Source: Chryseosolibacter sp964438975 (GTDB lineage Bacteria; Bacteroidota; Bacteroidia; Cytophagales; Cyclobacteriaceae). Taken from it: DNA of 64,000 nucleotides. Location of the stretch: the NCBI GenBank assembly GCA_964438975.1, contig CAYTMU010000004.1, forward strand, positions 70,471 through 134,470. The letters are read 5' to 3'. The notes beneath the pieces were generated by a model, which was given only the letters and a program-made list of their open reading frames with translations, was not told the DNA's origin and searched no databases. How positions within the stretch are numbered: the stretch's first letter is position 1; the number at the start of each line of letters is the position of its first letter. Made by a program: the position numbers and the translations under genes. This document shows positions 54,064 through 63,291 of this stretch, piece after piece.

Positions 54064-56007
54064 ATGTACATCAGAGTGAATCTGTCTGGCGTTATTTCGG
54101 CGCTTTCTTTGAAGTGGCAGTCGTTGCTTCGCTGCGGCGTTCCGGTTCTTTTGCTGATCCCGGGATTGTTGAGTGTTTCATGCACGGGAGATCGCGCGGA
54201 ACTACCACCACCGAACATTCTGTGGCTTACGAGCGAAGATAATAGTCCGATGTTGGGCTGCTACGGTGACACCTTTGCAACGACACCAAATCTCGATGCA
54301 CTTGCAGCGCGTGGGTTTCTTTATACACACGCGTATTCCAATGCCCCGGTTTGCGCCCCATCCCGAAATACGATTATTACGGGTGTCTATGCTAACTCGG
54401 GTGGACACGAGCATATGCGCAGTTTCTATAGAAAGTCGGATGATGTAAGGTTGTATCCTGAGTTCCTGCGAAAGGCAGGCTACTATTGTACGAACAATTC
54501 CAAGGAAGATTTTAACATAGATCCCACGCAGACGAAGGATGTCTGGGATGCCTTGGGAAGGGAGGCACACTATAAGAACCGACCTTCGGGCAAGCCCTTT
54601 TTTGCGATCTTTAACGCAACGATCTCGCACGAGAGTTCTATCCACAAGTCCATTCCGTCGGAGGAGTTACGGCATAAGCCCGAGGACGTTGTGTTGCCGC
54701 CGTATCATCCTGATACCGAAGAATTCCGACACGATTGGGCGCAGTATTACGACAAAGTCGAGGATATGGACACGTGGGTTGGTACAAAGCTCCGGGAACT
54801 TGAGGAACTAGGGGAGGCGGAGAACACCATTGTTTTTTATTACTCGGATCACGGTGGTATTCTGGGCAGGAGCAAACGGTTTGTGTACGAGTCGGGAACC
54901 CATGTGCCCTTTATCGTTCATATTCCGGAGAAGTATAAGCACTTATATCCTGTGAAGGAGCCTGGCTCCCGGGTCGATCGTCTTATCAGTCTGGTGGATC
55001 TGGGTCCGACGCTGATGAGCATCATCGGTGAATCTATTCCTTCGTTCTTTCAGGGTCAGGCATTTCTCGGTGAGCAAAAGAGCGACGATCCCGAATATGT
55101 GTTTATGTTTCGCGGTCGGATGGATGAACGCTATGATATGAGCAGGGCTGTCCGCGACCGCCGGTATCGTTATATCCGCAACTACATGCCGCATCGGGAG
55201 TATGCCCAATTCATTGACTACTTGTGGCGGGCGCCGTCGATGAGGTCATGGGAGGCAGCGTTTCGCGCGGGGGAGTGTAACGACGTGCAAAGCATTTTCT
55301 GGAACTCCAAACCTGCCGAGGAATTGTACGACACAGAAAATGACCCATGGGAAGTCAAGAATCTTGCCACCGATCCGAATTACAAGGAAGTGCTTGAACG
55401 GATGCGAAAAGCGAGTCGCGATTGGTCCCTGCGTATTCGTGATGTCGGATTCCTTGCTGAAGCAGAGGTGATTGAACGAGTTGGGGAAGGAGCGCCTTAC
55501 GATTATATGCGCAACGCGGACGTCGATCTCGCCGGGTTGATCTCAGCAGCCGAAACGTGTTCGAGTCCATCCGATGTTGCTCAGATTGTTGAGTACCTGA
55601 GATCAGACGACTCGGGAATACGCTTCTGGGGAGCGACGGGGTTACTGGTCCTCGGAGAAAAGGCTCGCCCGGCAATGGCTGACTTGCGTAAAGCGTTGTA
55701 CGATTCTGCTCCCGATGTTGCAGTCACCGCAGCAGAAGCCCTTTACCGACTTGGCGATAAGGCAGTTGCCAGGAAATCGATTTACGCTATCCTTCAGTCT
55801 CCCAATTCGTTTGCGCGAACACGAGCAATCAACACGATTGACATCCTCGACGAATCCACCCCGGAGGCGAAGGCAGCTGTGATCAGCATGGTGCGGGGGT
55901 TGAGTGAGCGAAGCAACCAGGATTACGATTGGCGTGCTGCGAGGTCATTGTTAACTAAATGGAAGATCGATCCGAAGGACGTTGGAATTGACTTTTCGTC
56001 AAATTAA
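54064..56007 (+). CDS. Cys-type sulfatase lipoprotein with HEAT-like C-terminus
   Basis: 647 residues. The lipobox LSVSC puts the lipidated cysteine at 40. The sulfatase maturation motif is C97 in CAPSR (C-x-P-x-R), to be converted to formylglycine. Metal-site residues are in LTSEDNSPMLGC near 54-66 and in YSDHGGILGRSK. The catalytic domain runs to about residue 480 and has the SGSH/heparan N-sulfatase-like look. From about 500 to the end are HEAT-like repeats (WGATGLLVLGEKARPAMADL, VAVTAAEALYRLGDKAVARK). It hydrolyses sulfate esters or sulfamates of a glycan. It begins the second glycan locus. The substrate is unknown. Confidence 0.9.
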   Translation: MYIRVNLSGVISALSLKWQSLLRCGVPVLLLIPGLLSVSCTGDRAELPPPNILWLTSEDNSPMLGCYGDTFATTPNLDALAARGFLYTHAYSNAPVCAPSRNTIITGVYANSGGHEHMRSFYRKSDDVRLYPEFLRKAGYYCTNNSKEDFNIDPTQTKDVWDALGREAHYKNRPSGKPFFAIFNATISHESSIHKSIPSEELRHKPEDVVLPPYHPDTEEFRHDWAQYYDKVEDMDTWVGTKLRELEELGEAENTIVFYYSDHGGILGRSKRFVYESGTHVPFIVHIPEKYKHLYPVKEPGSRVDRLISLVDLGPTLMSIIGESIPSFFQGQAFLGEQKSDDPEYVFMFRGRMDERYDMSRAVRDRRYRYIRNYMPHREYAQFIDYLWRAPSMRSWEAAFRAGECNDVQSIFWNSKPAEELYDTENDPWEVKNLATDPNYKEVLERMRKASRDWSLRIRDVGFLAEAEVIERVGEGAPYDYMRNADVDLAGLISAAETCSSPSDVAQIVEYLRSDDSGIRFWGATGLLVLGEKARPAMADLRKALYDSAPDVAVTAAEALYRLGDKAVARKSIYAILQSPNSFARTRAINTIDILDESTPEAKAAVISMVRGLSERSNQDYDWRAARSLLTKWKIDPKDVGIDFSSN

Positions 56008-56132
56008 TATACAGTTCCTGTCCCAGTTACAGACAGACCTTTTTGACATCACTGTTTTTATTGTAATAGGAAGGTTTGCAACTGACACATTCCGACAGTA
56101 TATTTCAAAAACCAAACCTTGCCAAACGTCTC

Positions 56133-56726
56133 ATGCATGATACCCCTGACCATATCTGGAGCGCATTCAAGCGTGGTAGCCGGGAGGCTTATGAGAAAAT
56201 TTACAGGGATAGTATTCGTGATCTGCTGAACTATGGATATAAGGTTACACCGGATCGTCGATTGATTGAAGACAGTATTCAGGATCTTTTTGTAGAGTTG
56301 TGGAATAGTCGTTCCAGCCTGAGCGAGACGACATCAGTTCGTTTTTACTTGTTTCGCGCGCTTCGCAACAAGATCACCCGCAACTTGCGTACCCATCCCA
56401 GTCATCTGTTCCATGATATTCAGGCAGCATTAATTGATCACACCGAGGGCTCACACGAAAATTTTTTGATCGGGATGGAAGTACAGTCCATGCAAATGGC
56501 CAACCTCCGCGAGTTGATAGCTGCGCTTCCGGCGCGTCAGCAGGAGGCCATCAACCTTCGGTACTTCCAGAATTTTTCCAACGAGGAGATCGCTAGTATC
56601 ATGGGGCTTAACTATCAGTCTGCCTGCAAGTGCATTTATGCCGCCCTGAAGAATCTTAAGCACAATCTGCAGATTTCCGTCACTTCCTGGTTTTTCGGAA
56701 TATTTTTCTTCCAGTTCATGGGGTAA
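56133..56726 (+). CDS. ECF RNA polymerase sigma factor
   Basis: 197 residues from the ATG at 56133; a TTG at 56076 gives nineteen more residues of doubtful origin. Region 2 is seen in YEKIYRDSIRDLLNYGY and DSIQDLFVELWNSRSSL; region 4 in LPARQQEAINLRYFQNFSNE and EIASIMGLNYQSACKCIY. The C-terminal tail is hydrophobic (SWFFGIFFFQFMG). ECF factors of this Bacteroidota type are held by a FecR-like anti-sigma factor and released when the outer-membrane SusC with STN domain binds ligand. The FecR gene follows after 60 bp, so this is a complete trans-envelope signalling set. Confidence 0.93.
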   Translation: MHDTPDHIWSAFKRGSREAYEKIYRDSIRDLLNYGYKVTPDRRLIEDSIQDLFVELWNSRSSLSETTSVRFYLFRALRNKITRNLRTHPSHLFHDIQAALIDHTEGSHENFLIGMEVQSMQMANLRELIAALPARQQEAINLRYFQNFSNEEIASIMGLNYQSACKCIYAALKNLKHNLQISVTSWFFGIFFFQFMG

Positions 56727-56786
56727 AACCCCGAGTTCCGTGCATTAGTATATGAGCACCGGTCTGTAAAGGGGTGTTCTCAGAGC

Positions 56787-57869
56787 ATGGATTACAACCA
56801 ATTCAGTATTGAAGATCTCGCCTCGGACGAGAGTTTTATTGCATGGGTCAAAGGCCGAAGCCTTGAATCGCAGCGATTTTGGGAGGACTTCATCTCGGTT
56901 CATCCGGAGATGCGAGTAAAGATCATGCAGGCCCGCACGCTCGTCCTGAACCTTCGCAATGCGCAGGAACGTCCTATTTCTGACGAGCAGGTTGAATATT
57001 TGTGGGACCGCATCGACGCCGGGACAGCTCGTATTTCGAATGAGAATCCCCGCCGTCGGAATTTTTTTCCTCGCTACGCATTAGCTGCCGCGCTTGGTTT
57101 TGTGGTTCTCGCGGGGTTTTGGTACTTCCAATTATATGAGCCATACAGTACTCAATCAGGTACTGTGGCAGTAAATGTGCCACCCGCATTTATAGAAGAG
57201 GTGAATACCTCGGGTAACGTGCTCCGCATTCACCTCAATGACGGAAGTATTGTTGCACTGGAGAACAACAGCAGACTCAGGTACAGGAAAGACTACATAA
57301 ATGAATCCGTCCGCGACGTCTACTTGACCGGGGAAGCCTTCTTTGAAGTTGAACGAAATCCGATGAAGCCATTTCTGGTACATTCCAGTGATGTTGTAAC
57401 ACGGGTCCTGGGGACGAGTTTCCGGGTGACAGCCACTGAGGGGAACGAACGAGTCGTCGTGGCCGTGAAGACCGGGCGGGTATCGGTGTACAAAGCTGCG
57501 GAGAGTGAGGAAGAGGCACAGCGCAACGCAGTTATCGTGCTGCCGAATGAGGAGGTGACCTATCAACGCGAACTGGAATCATTTGGGAGGGCGTTGGTAA
57601 GCCAGCCAGAGGTCGTGAACAAATCAGTTGTATCCTCGGACTTTGACTTCGAGGATGCACCGATAGCCGACGTCTTCGATATACTCGAGCGTGCCTATCA
57701 GGTAGATATCATCTTTGACGAAGAGTTAATGAGTAATTGTTTTTTTACTGCGCCTTTGGGGTCTGAGCAACTCTTTGAGAAGCTCAAGATCATTTGCCGT
57801 GCGATCGGAGCCGAGTATGAGATTATCGATGCGAAAATCGTAATTACCAGCTCAGGTTGCAGAATGTGA
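56787..57869 (+). CDS. FecR-like anti-sigma factor
   Basis: 360 residues. The cytoplasmic N-terminus (1-95) binds the sigma factor; a transmembrane helix lies at 96-115; a periplasmic FecR domain follows (RIHLNDGSIVALENNSRLRY, VYLTGEAFFEVERNP, VLGTSFRVTA). The last part (about 285-358: FDFEDAPIADVFDILERAYQ) is the DUF4974 domain found in Bacteroidota FecR proteins. It relays the state of the outer-membrane receptor to the sigma factor. The receptor gene 58052-61390, with an STN domain, is its likely partner. Confidence 0.95.
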   Translation: MDYNQFSIEDLASDESFIAWVKGRSLESQRFWEDFISVHPEMRVKIMQARTLVLNLRNAQERPISDEQVEYLWDRIDAGTARISNENPRRRNFFPRYALAAALGFVVLAGFWYFQLYEPYSTQSGTVAVNVPPAFIEEVNTSGNVLRIHLNDGSIVALENNSRLRYRKDYINESVRDVYLTGEAFFEVERNPMKPFLVHSSDVVTRVLGTSFRVTATEGNERVVVAVKTGRVSVYKAAESEEEAQRNAVIVLPNEEVTYQRELESFGRALVSQPEVVNKSVVSSDFDFEDAPIADVFDILERAYQVDIIFDEELMSNCFFTAPLGSEQLFEKLKIICRAIGAEYEIIDAKIVITSSGCRM

Positions 57870-57929
57870 GACTTTATAACACTTAAATGAATTCTATGAG
57901 ATAAGATTACCGCCCACTCAAAAAAAGAA

Positions 57930-57956
57930 ATCGGTGATGTTACGAGCACCACCGAT
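57930..57956. repeat. Inverted repeat between fecR and susC
   Basis: Arms ATCGGTG and CACCGAT enclose a 13-nt loop in the 182-bp gap before susC. No T-run follows. It may be a weak hairpin or an operator; I saw no full consensus promoter in the gap. Confidence 0.35.
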
Positions 57957-58051
57957 CCTGCTTTCGCATCCCTTCGCGATGAGACCCACGGACATGAGGA
58001 CATCGCGCCAGGGGTGTTTTGTAAGAGTTATTCACAAAACATTGCTAATTT

Positions 58052-61000
58052 ATGAAAAAACAACGGACAATTGTCGGTTTGATTTTCCTTATTATGAGAT
58101 TTTCAGTGCTGCATATGACATTGGCTATCCTGTTCTCAGGACTCGCTATTGCGTCCCCTGAAAAATCATTTGGACAAACCGTGCTTGACGAAGTAATCTC
58201 TATTCGAGTAGAGAATGAAAGGGTCAAATCCATCCTTGCGCAGATCGAAAAGTCGATTGAGACTAAATTTGCTTACAATCCACAATCGATTCCAGTGAAT
58301 AAGAAGGTGTCTTTGTCGCTGGAGAACGAGAAACTGGCTGATGTACTAGACCGGCTGCTTTCTCCGTTTCGTGTTGAATTTGAAGTATCAGGCGACTTTA
58401 TCATCCTGAGCAAGCGAACAGGGGAGTTATTCTCTCTGGAAGCTGAAGAGCCTGTCGCGATCCTGCCCATTACCGGTAGGGTGACAGACGAAAATGGCGA
58501 ACCGCTGCCGGGCGTAAACGTCCTCATTAAAGGCACGACGATCGGAACGACCACTGACGCAGGTGGCCGGTATTCTCTTGAGGTACCGGATGTGTCTGCC
58601 GTGCTCGTATTCTCCTTTATCGGCTACACCGCCCAGGAAGTACCTGTTGGCAACCAGACCGTGATAGATCTCGCGATGGCGCCGGATATTCAAGCGCTTG
58701 AAGAGGTTGTGGTTGTTGGATATGGTACGATGAAGAAGAGTGACCTTACCGGCGCAGTCGGTTCGGTGAATTCCGAAGCAATTACCCGTACGAATCCTGT
58801 TCAGGCGGCGCGGGCGCTCCAGGGGCAAGTAGCCGGGGTGAACGTCAATAAGGTTAACTCACGTCCCGGGTCGGACTACAAGATTGACATCCGTGGTGTG
58901 CATTCGATCGACTTCAGCAGCGAACCGCTCGTCGTGATTGACGGGGTAATGGGTGGTCAGTTGAATACGTTGAATCCGAGTGACATCGAAAGCATAGATG
59001 TGTTGAAAGATGCATCTGCAACTGCGATCTACGGAGCTCGTGGTGCCAATGGTGTGATCATTGTTACTACGAAGCGAGGTAAGCCCGAAAAGACCCGTGT
59101 TACCTATGACGGTTATGTGGGTGTTAAGCTTCCGAACTTCTTGCCAGACATGATGACAGCGCAGCAATTTCACCGCGCGTACAATGACGTGATAGTCGCC
59201 GAGAACCCGTCCGCCAGTCCGCAATTCACATCGACCGAGTTGGCCAATGTGCAGGCAGGCAGGACGGTCGACTGGGTCGATCAAGTAACCGATCCCGCTC
59301 CTCAGACGAGTCACGTGATCGCGCTGTCCGGTGGTAACGACAACACAACGCATTATTTTTCGGCAGGTTATCTCAATGAGAGCGGTAACCTTCTCAACAC
59401 AGGTTATAAGCGCTACAACCTGAAGGGAAGTATCGACAGCAAGTTGAGCGAGGTAGTCCGTGTTGGATTCAATACCTATTATACGAACAGCGTTCTCAAC
59501 CTGGGGTCAAACGAGACACTGCGCGGCGCGTACCGTGTGCGTCCCACAGGATCCATCTACTTTGAAGATGTCGTTAACCCGGCTGAGACGAATGACCGGG
59601 ACGTGCAAGGTTATTCTTTCTGGATGGGCATTAAAGACACACAGATTCAAAATCCCATCCTCGAGGTAGCTGCTGACAACTTTCAGGACGAGACCAAAGT
59701 GTCGAGTTTCCTTGGTAACGCCTTTGTTGAACTGACTCCGGTGAAAGGTCTCTCCGTCCGGTCCTCGTTTTCCGCGTCAGCGCTTAACAGCCGCCGGGGC
59801 GAGTACCGTGGAAAGGATTCCAAGGCCCGCCTGAACCGGTTGCCGATTGCGAACACGACGAATGATGTCAACGCCTCGTACACGTGGGATAATATTCTCA
59901 CCTATAAACTCAAAACTACCGAGCACGAATTCAATATCACCGCAGGACAAAGTGCGTTCTATGAACGATTTGAGCAGTACAAAGTCGCGGTCGAAGATCT
60001 CCCGTATAATTCGGGATGGTATGCGTTGAACACTGCTCCGATCATCAATAGTGTTGAAAGTAAGCTTGTTGAACGATCGATTCTTTCCTATATGGGAAGA
60101 GTGAACTATATCTTCAAAGATAAATACCTGCTGACCCTGACCGGACGGTATGACGGTTCTTCGGTACTTGCCGAAGGGAATAAGTGGGCATTCTTCCCAA
60201 GTGCGGCGGTTGCGTGGAGGCTTAGTGATGAGGCATTCATCCGGGATTTGAACCTGTTCTCCGATCTCAAGCTTCGCGTGAGCTACGGACGGGTAGGAAA
60301 TGATGTCGTTTCCCCGTACAGCACCCAGGCTTATCTCCGTCAGACTGAATATGAGTTCGATGGCAGCCCTGCCTTCGGATATGCACCCAACAATATCGGG
60401 AACGCAGATCTTCGGTGGGAGAACAGTGAAGAGGTTAACATCGGCTTCAATTTTGGCTTCCTGCACAACCGCATCTTGATCGACGCGGAGTATTACAACA
60501 AAGTTACGAATGACCTTATTCAAAGGGTTGCATTGCCGTCGTCAATGGGATTTGAAAACGTCACTGCCAATGTGGGTAAGTTGCTTAACCGAGGCGTCGA
60601 GATATCAGTCAATACCGTGAACATCGACAAAGGAAGCCTTCGCTGGACTTCAAATATCAACTTCTCTACTAACCACAACGAGATCCTTGAACTCTACGGT
60701 GGAACGATAACCCGCGACATTGCGAACAAATTATTTGTCGGAGAGTCGCTTCGAACCAACTATTACTACCAATTCGACGGCATTTGGCAGCTCGATGAAA
60801 TAGAGGAAGCGAATAAGTACGGACAAGTTCCGGGTTCTGTCAAGGTGGTCGATCAGAATAATGATGGAAAAATATCTTCCGCTGCAGACGCCGACGACCG
60901 TGTTGTACTCGGGAGTGAGTTGCCTGACTGGTTGGGGGGTATCACCAATAATTTCTTCTACAAGAACTGGGACCTTTCGTTCTTCATCTATACCCGTCAG

Positions 61001-61390
61001 GGAGTTCAGTTCAGAAGTCAAATGCTGAGTGGAACTTTCGGACAGCTGAACAATTCACGGTATAACAGGTTGAACCTGAATTACTGGACCGAGAACAATC
61101 CGACGAACGACTATTTTGGTGTGTGGCAGGCTAATCCGCATCGGGAAGCGATTGAGTACAAGGATGCCAGTTTCTGGAGGATGCAGTACATCACGTTGGG
61201 ATACACTCTTCCCACCAGGCTGCTTGAGCGTCTGAACATCAATACACTCCGATTCTACGTGAAGGCTGACAATCCATGGCTGTACACACCTGTGAAGTAT
61301 GCGTGGATGGATCCGGAATTCAACTCTGGTACATACCAGGACGACGTTCCGTTCTCCACTGTGATGTTCGGTATCAACCTTTCTCTTTGA
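58052..61390 (+). CDS. SusC/RagA-type TonB-linked transporter with STN signalling domain
   Basis: 1112 residues. A signal peptide ends near SFG-QTV (residues 39-43). Residues 42-122 are the STN (secretin/TonB N-terminal) domain (ISIRVENERVKSILAQIEKS, KVSLSLENEKLADVLDRLL), which contacts FecR. The CarboxypepD_reg-like domain is at 141-213, and the SusC signature VVVVGYGTMKKSDLTGAVGS is at 219-238. Plug (SIDVLKDASATAIYGARGAN) and barrel follow, ending FSTVMFGINLSL. It imports a glycan fragment and signals to the sigma/FecR pair encoded upstream. SusD follows about 25 bp later. Confidence 0.96.
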   Translation: MKKQRTIVGLIFLIMRFSVLHMTLAILFSGLAIASPEKSFGQTVLDEVISIRVENERVKSILAQIEKSIETKFAYNPQSIPVNKKVSLSLENEKLADVLDRLLSPFRVEFEVSGDFIILSKRTGELFSLEAEEPVAILPITGRVTDENGEPLPGVNVLIKGTTIGTTTDAGGRYSLEVPDVSAVLVFSFIGYTAQEVPVGNQTVIDLAMAPDIQALEEVVVVGYGTMKKSDLTGAVGSVNSEAITRTNPVQAARALQGQVAGVNVNKVNSRPGSDYKIDIRGVHSIDFSSEPLVVIDGVMGGQLNTLNPSDIESIDVLKDASATAIYGARGANGVIIVTTKRGKPEKTRVTYDGYVGVKLPNFLPDMMTAQQFHRAYNDVIVAENPSASPQFTSTELANVQAGRTVDWVDQVTDPAPQTSHVIALSGGNDNTTHYFSAGYLNESGNLLNTGYKRYNLKGSIDSKLSEVVRVGFNTYYTNSVLNLGSNETLRGAYRVRPTGSIYFEDVVNPAETNDRDVQGYSFWMGIKDTQIQNPILEVAADNFQDETKVSSFLGNAFVELTPVKGLSVRSSFSASALNSRRGEYRGKDSKARLNRLPIANTTNDVNASYTWDNILTYKLKTTEHEFNITAGQSAFYERFEQYKVAVEDLPYNSGWYALNTAPIINSVESKLVERSILSYMGRVNYIFKDKYLLTLTGRYDGSSVLAEGNKWAFFPSAAVAWRLSDEAFIRDLNLFSDLKLRVSYGRVGNDVVSPYSTQAYLRQTEYEFDGSPAFGYAPNNIGNADLRWENSEEVNIGFNFGFLHNRILIDAEYYNKVTNDLIQRVALPSSMGFENVTANVGKLLNRGVEISVNTVNIDKGSLRWTSNINFSTNHNEILELYGGTITRDIANKLFVGESLRTNYYYQFDGIWQLDEIEEANKYGQVPGSVKVVDQNNDGKISSAADADDRVVLGSELPDWLGGITNNFFYKNWDLSFFIYTRQGVQFRSQMLSGTFGQLNNSRYNRLNLNYWTENNPTNDYFGVWQANPHREAIEYKDASFWRMQYITLGYTLPTRLLERLNINTLRFYVKADNPWLYTPVKYAWMDPEFNSGTYQDDVPFSTVMFGINLSL

Positions 61391-61415
61391 TATGTTGAAT
61401 CCAACTTTGAAAGAA

Positions 61416-63239
61416 ATGAAGACTTTGAAAATATTTAAATACCTGCCAGTCGCGTTGAGCCTTCTTATCGCGGCCGGATGTGAGGATTTTCTACAGGAAG
61501 ATTCTGTTACAGATGTTACGACTGATTCGTATGTAGTCAACGAATCGGGCCTTGAAGATCTCGTGAGGTCGTGTTATCCACTCTTGCGTGAGATTATTAG
61601 CGTGCAGAACAAGGAGAGTCTTGTTTTGCGTGGTACTGATATCTTTACTGGAGTCGGATGGCAGGATGCTGCGAGCCCGACCGGCTCGCCACTGGATATG
61701 TATGATGTCAGGCTGAACGCGTCGATGGGGGATCTGGCTACGATGTGGGATATCCTCTACCAGGAGGTTTCGCGGACGAATACCGTTCTCGGCCGCGCTG
61801 CGGACATCTCATTTGTTAATCCGACGTTGAAGGCTGCTCGTGTGGCGGAAGCCAAGTTCCTGCGCGCACTCAGCTACTTCTATCTCGTCCAGTTGTGGGG
61901 AGACGTCCCGATGCCGTTGACAGAGACGAAGAGTCCTAACAAGAATGTTGTCAGGGTTCCTGCAGCGGATGTGTATACGCAGATCATCAAAGATCTTGAG
62001 GAAGCGGAAGCGGACCTGCCTCCCACGGCTACCGATTATGGTCGTGCAACAAAGGGTGCGGCTCAGTTCCTGCTCGCACGCGTGTATCTTACCCGTGGAT
62101 GGAACTACAATAATTCCCTGGGAGGAGGCAATGCGGACTTCAACACCGCTCTGTCATGGGCTGATAAGGTTATTGCTGCCTATCCGTTGGTTGACGAATA
62201 CAAAAAGTTGTTCCCGATCCGCGACGAAAATCCGCTGAAGCAATACACCGGTGCTCAGAACGCAAGAAACAGCGAAGTAGTATTCGCGATACAATACGAT
62301 GATGATCCACTGACACGCGGAAATGAAATTTCGAATGAACCTGGAAATGGCTACCATTCGCTTTTTGGTGGCGCTGCTGAGTCATTGCCGGGAAACAATG
62401 GCAGGACGAGTGATTATAATCGCCATCAGAACAAGGCGATCACGACCCCTGCCATGTACCGTCTATTCGATCCGGAGAATGATACGCGTTATCACCATAA
62501 CTTCGTCGACGCCCAGTATGCGCTGAAAGATGCGCCGGGTTACAGCTACAGCTTGTCTGATCCCAATCTGAAAATCGACTACGTGAAAGGGGACACAGTC
62601 GCGTACTTTCCTCCATGGAATAAGGTCATTGCACCGGAAAAGATGGGGATTGATATGGGGGGTACAAAGAAATACACTGTCGTTACCATTGATCAGTTCG
62701 GTAAGAATCCGACCTCTCGCCTGAACGGAATGACGCCGTTGATGTTCAAGTTCTGGGAACCGAATATTCAGTATGGAGACGCGTATGGAACGTTTGACTA
62801 TGCCCTGTTCAGGTCCGCGGAAGCCTATCTGATCGCTGCAGAAGCGATCGTAAAAGGTGCGACCGGTGGCGCGCTTGGTGGAGCTGATGTCTACTACAAC
62901 ACGGTGTTAGATCGCGCAGTTGGGGCTGGAGTCGATCCTGAATGCGCGGAGCATCCGGAGGACCTGTCTTCGATGGCGACGGTATCGTACCGCGCCACAC
63001 CCGGTAACCTCACCGTTGATATGATCCTCGATGAGCGCGCGCGCGAACTGATGGGTGAGTTCTGCCGGTGGTTCGACTTGAAACGCACGGGAACGCTTAT
63101 TGAACGCACTACTCGTATGAATCCGTGGACAGCGAAGACCGACAAGAGCCAGTTAAATGAACACCATCTGGTACGCCCGATTCCACAACATGAAATAGAT
63201 CGCTCGTCGCCTGCGATTTCGCAGAACGACGACTATTAG
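61416..63239 (+). CDS. SusD/RagB-type surface glycan-binding lipoprotein
   Basis: 607 residues from the ATG at 61416, chosen because MKTLKIFKYLPVALSLLIAA leads directly into the lipobox AAGC; an ATG at 61392 adds eight residues. SusD features are the N-terminal TPR region (VAEAKFLRALSYFYLVQLWG, DVPMPLTETKSPN, KGAAQFLLARVYLTRGWNYN), and at the C-terminus MILDERARELMGEFCRWFDL and NPWTAKTDKSQLNEHHLVRPIP. This belongs to the RagB/SusD family proper (SusD_RagB), unlike the SusD_2 protein of the other locus. It pairs with the STN-type SusC for glycan capture. Confidence 0.94.
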   Translation: MKTLKIFKYLPVALSLLIAAGCEDFLQEDSVTDVTTDSYVVNESGLEDLVRSCYPLLREIISVQNKESLVLRGTDIFTGVGWQDAASPTGSPLDMYDVRLNASMGDLATMWDILYQEVSRTNTVLGRAADISFVNPTLKAARVAEAKFLRALSYFYLVQLWGDVPMPLTETKSPNKNVVRVPAADVYTQIIKDLEEAEADLPPTATDYGRATKGAAQFLLARVYLTRGWNYNNSLGGGNADFNTALSWADKVIAAYPLVDEYKKLFPIRDENPLKQYTGAQNARNSEVVFAIQYDDDPLTRGNEISNEPGNGYHSLFGGAAESLPGNNGRTSDYNRHQNKAITTPAMYRLFDPENDTRYHHNFVDAQYALKDAPGYSYSLSDPNLKIDYVKGDTVAYFPPWNKVIAPEKMGIDMGGTKKYTVVTIDQFGKNPTSRLNGMTPLMFKFWEPNIQYGDAYGTFDYALFRSAEAYLIAAEAIVKGATGGALGGADVYYNTVLDRAVGAGVDPECAEHPEDLSSMATVSYRATPGNLTVDMILDERARELMGEFCRWFDLKRTGTLIERTTRMNPWTAKTDKSQLNEHHLVRPIPQHEIDRSSPAISQNDDY

Positions 63240-63250
63240 AAATGTTTTTT

Positions 63251-63276
63251 GCCGGGAGGTGTTGTCACCTCCCGGC
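63251..63276 (+). terminator. Hairpin after the second SusCD pair
   Basis: Arms GCCGGGAGGTG and CACCTCCCGGC (11 bp, perfect) with loop TTGT, followed by TTATCTATT. It lies 11 bp after the SusD stop and 15 bp before the next gene, so it probably acts as a partial terminator lowering expression of the downstream gene. Confidence 0.75.
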
Positions 63277-63291
63277 TTATCTATTCCTTCC

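Noticed and set aside
59777..60523. Minus-strand frame of 248 codons
   Set aside because: Antisense to the barrel of the STN-type SusC.
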